Source: JACJWR01 sp963752505 (GTDB lineage: Bacteria; Actinomycetota; Actinomycetes; S36-B12; UBA10799). Taken from it: DNA of 64,000 nucleotides. Under the pieces are notes generated by a model that saw only the letters and a program-made list of their open reading frames with translations, was not told the origin of the DNA and searched no databases. A program made the translations under genes and the position numbers. Positions 62,692-64,000 of this stretch are shown in pieces (the stretch's first letter is position 1; every line of letters begins with the position of its first letter). The stretch spans positions 124,001 through 188,000 of the forward strand of contig CAVVYM010000012.1 of NCBI GenBank assembly GCA_963752505.1, written 5' to 3'.

Positions 62692-63219
62692 CTAGACGTC
62701 CTGCGGAATGATCTTTCCGGTTTCCACATCGTAGATGGCGCCAGCCACCTCCACGCCTTCCCGCAGGAATGGGAACGACCTGACCCGCGCCACATCGGTG
62801 CGTAGCGCCCCGAACTGATCGGTGGTGGTGTCGAATTGCATCGACCACGTGTTCACGCCGAACCTGTCGAAGATCTCCTGATGCACGGCGTCTTCGGATC
62901 CCTTGGCCATCCGGCAATCGGTGTGCGGCATGATCAGGATCCTGTTGACGTTGAGCAAATAGGTCGCCAACGCCAATGTCCGCAGAACGTCCTGCGTCAC
63001 CCGTGCTCCGGCATTGCGCAGGATCTTGGCGTCGCCGATGTTCATGCCAACGGCCTCAAGCGGGAGCACCCGGGAGTCCATGCAGGTCACGATGGCCAGA
63101 CCCTTGTCGGCGCGGCCACTCCGGCCGCTCGACGTGTAGTCCGACGTGAAGGCGTCATTGGCGGTTAACACGTCCGCGAAAGCGTCCGTCGGGAAGTGGT
63201 TGCTGCTCGACATTGCCAT
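62692..63219 (-). CDS. Beta carbonic anhydrase
   Basis: 175-aa beta-class enzyme interconverting CO2 and bicarbonate. The zinc ligands are visible in VTCMDSRV (Cys, with the Asp-Arg dyad) and MPHTDC (His, Cys). It resembles mycobacterial CanA (Rv1284). ATG 63219 follows TAGTCT by seven bases, fitting leaderless transcription; ATG 63213 is an alternative. It provides bicarbonate that ppc could use. Confidence 0.92.
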   Translation of the reverse strand: MAMSSSNHFPTDAFADVLTANDAFTSDYTSSGRSGRADKGLAIVTCMDSRVLPLEAVGMNIGDAKILRNAGARVTQDVLRTLALATYLLNVNRILIMPHTDCRMAKGSEDAVHQEIFDRFGVNTWSMQFDTTTDQFGALRTDVARVRSFPFLREGVEVAGAIYDVETGKIIPQDV

Positions 63220-63226
63220 GGTCCTG

Positions 63227-63232
63227 AGACTA
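63227..63232 (-). promoter_or_regulatory. -10 hexamer of a leaderless carbonic anhydrase promoter
   Basis: On the minus strand TAGTCT ends seven bases before ATG 63219. Confidence 0.5.
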
Positions 63233-64000
63233 CTAGCCTGCCGACTCACCCGATGAGTGACCTGGGAACACTCCGAAGGTCGGATCAACCAGTGGCGCGG
63301 CGTTGTTCACCGCCGTTGCCACTTCGCCGAACCCAACTGAAATCAAGGGGACTTTGCCCGGGTAGGTAGCGAGGTCACCCGCAGCCAACACCCGGGGAAG
63401 CGATGAGTGCATGGCAGCATCAACGACGACGCGACGTTTGGCCAACTGCAGTCCCCAGTCGGCCATCGGGCCGATGTTCGCGATGAAGCCGAGAGCCGCC
63501 ACGACAGCATCAGCGGGCAGTCGAGTCACCTCGCCGCTGACCTTGTGTGTGACGTCGACGCCTGACACCCAGTCGGTGCCGTGCACCGCAGAAAGCTCAC
63601 TGCTGGTCACGAAGGTGACCCCGAGGGCCCTGACTTTGTCCACCATTCCCGCATGGGCGCGGAACTCCTCGCGCCGGTGCACGATGGTCAAAGACCGCGC
63701 GATCGGGTACAGCGACCAAGCCCAGTCGAAGGCGGAGTCGCCACCGCCGACGATGACCACGTCGCGGTCGGCGTAGTCGGCGAGTCGGGGGACGAAGTAG
63801 GCCACGCCGCGGCCGATGTACTCGGTACCCACAGGTATGGGCCGTGGACGAAACGAACCAATCCCCCCGGTCAGAATCACGGCTTTCGCTTCGATCGTGC
63901 GGTCGGCGGCAGTGGTCACCACTACCGGTCCCGCCTCAGAGGTCGTCAAGGTGACGGCCTGCTCGTCGAGCAGGTACTCCGGGGAGCCTGCGGCTGCTTG
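63233..64000 (-). CDS. Ferredoxin-NADP reductase, thioredoxin-reductase-like type (5' end outside window)
   Basis: About 255 C-terminal residues of a FAD/NAD(P)H oxidoreductase. The NADPH-binding site reads VIVGGGDSAFDWA and the FAD site AAGDLATYPGKVPLISVGFGEVATAVNN, both characteristic of type 2 ferredoxin-NADP reductase rather than of thioredoxin reductase, whose CxxC is absent. The frame is open to the window edge; an internal TTG at 63949 is not the start. It lies just upstream of the carbonic anhydrase gene on the same strand. Confidence 0.85.
   Translation of the reverse strand, partial: QAAAGSPEYLLDEQAVTLTTSEAGPVVVTTAADRTIEAKAVILTGGIGSFRPRPIPVGTEYIGRGVAYFVPRLADYADRDVVIVGGGDSAFDWAWSLYPIARSLTIVHRREEFRAHAGMVDKVRALGVTFVTSSELSAVHGTDWVSGVDVTHKVSGEVTRLPADAVVAALGFIANIGPMADWGLQLAKRRVVVDAAMHSSLPRVLAAGDLATYPGKVPLISVGFGEVATAVNNAAPLVDPTFGVFPGHSSGESAG

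Noticed and set aside
1..64000. CRISPR arrays, tRNA/rRNA genes, insertion sequences, prophage
   Set aside because: No regularly spaced repeats, tRNA-like cloverleaf, transposase, integrase or phage structural gene was recognised on either strand.

Overview
The window is a stretch of chromosome from a high-GC actinobacterium (class Actinomycetia). The case rests on gene content and order. Examples are ftsK-rimO-pgsA-cinA-clgR, a DUF3046 gene next to recA-recX, miaB-miaA-dapF-hflX, lexA divergent from a LysM division-suppressor-like gene, nrdR-nrdJ, and a lysine/alanine-rich principal sigma factor beside DUF456, DUF7455 and a second gyrB-type gene (parE). Many genes start with GTG or TTG. At least twelve genes have a TANNNT -10 hexamer placed 6 or 7 nt before the start codon, which is the actinobacterial signature of leaderless mRNA. 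I saw no rRNA, tRNA, CRISPR array, insertion sequence, integrase or prophage gene.

Layout. 1-8 kb: lysine synthesis (dapA, cut by the window edge), RNase J, FtsK, RimO, PgsA, CinA. 8-13.5 kb, minus strand: lhr helicase, a Nei-type DNA glycosylase and the regulator clgR. 13.5-25 kb: DNA repair, tRNA modification and lysine synthesis (DUF3046, recA with a LexA box, recX, miaB, miaA, dapF, hflX, dinG, lexA, LysM protein). 25-29 kb: nrdR and the B12-dependent ribonucleotide reductase nrdJ, closed by a strong hairpin terminator. 29-36 kb: mixed accessory genes (bicupin, DUF6325, SHOCT protein, methyltransferase, DODA-like dioxygenase, lipoprotein, TfoX-like, membrane protein, hydrolase). 36-42.7 kb: UvrA-like ABC ATPase, CtlX-like hydrolase, YwiC, DUF6457/moaA, and an LCIB-type carbonic anhydrase homologue. 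42.9-47.7 kb: alanine-type aminotransferase, methyltransferase and PEP carboxylase as one minus-strand unit. 47.8-57.7 kb: metallopeptidase-like protein, DUF4436, aquaporin, PemK/MazF-fold protein, two universal stress proteins, upp, flippase-like membrane protein, DUF4192, acyltransferase and patatin. 57.9-64 kb: principal sigma factor, DUF456, DUF7455, parE, beta carbonic anhydrase, and a ferredoxin-NADP reductase cut by the window end.

How the genes work together. The strongest theme is genome maintenance: recA, recX, lexA, lhr, a Nei glycosylase, a DinG-type helicase, FtsK, and an SOS-controlled cell-wall/division protein. LexA boxes sit in front of recA and the LysM gene. A second theme is dNTP supply: the nrdR-nrdJ promoter carries a tandem pair of NrdR-box-like sequences and a helically phased row of DnaA-box-like sequences. 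A third is inorganic carbon handling: PEP carboxylase, a beta carbonic anhydrase and an LCIB-type protein.

The main anomaly is reading-frame damage in three normally essential genes. nrdJ has six +1 shifts, the first inside its N-x-C-x-E active-site motif. parE has two +1 shifts and rnj has one -1 shift. Conserved protein sequence resumes after every shift. Consensus sequence error is the leading explanation, but the clustering and single direction deserve a check against raw reads.
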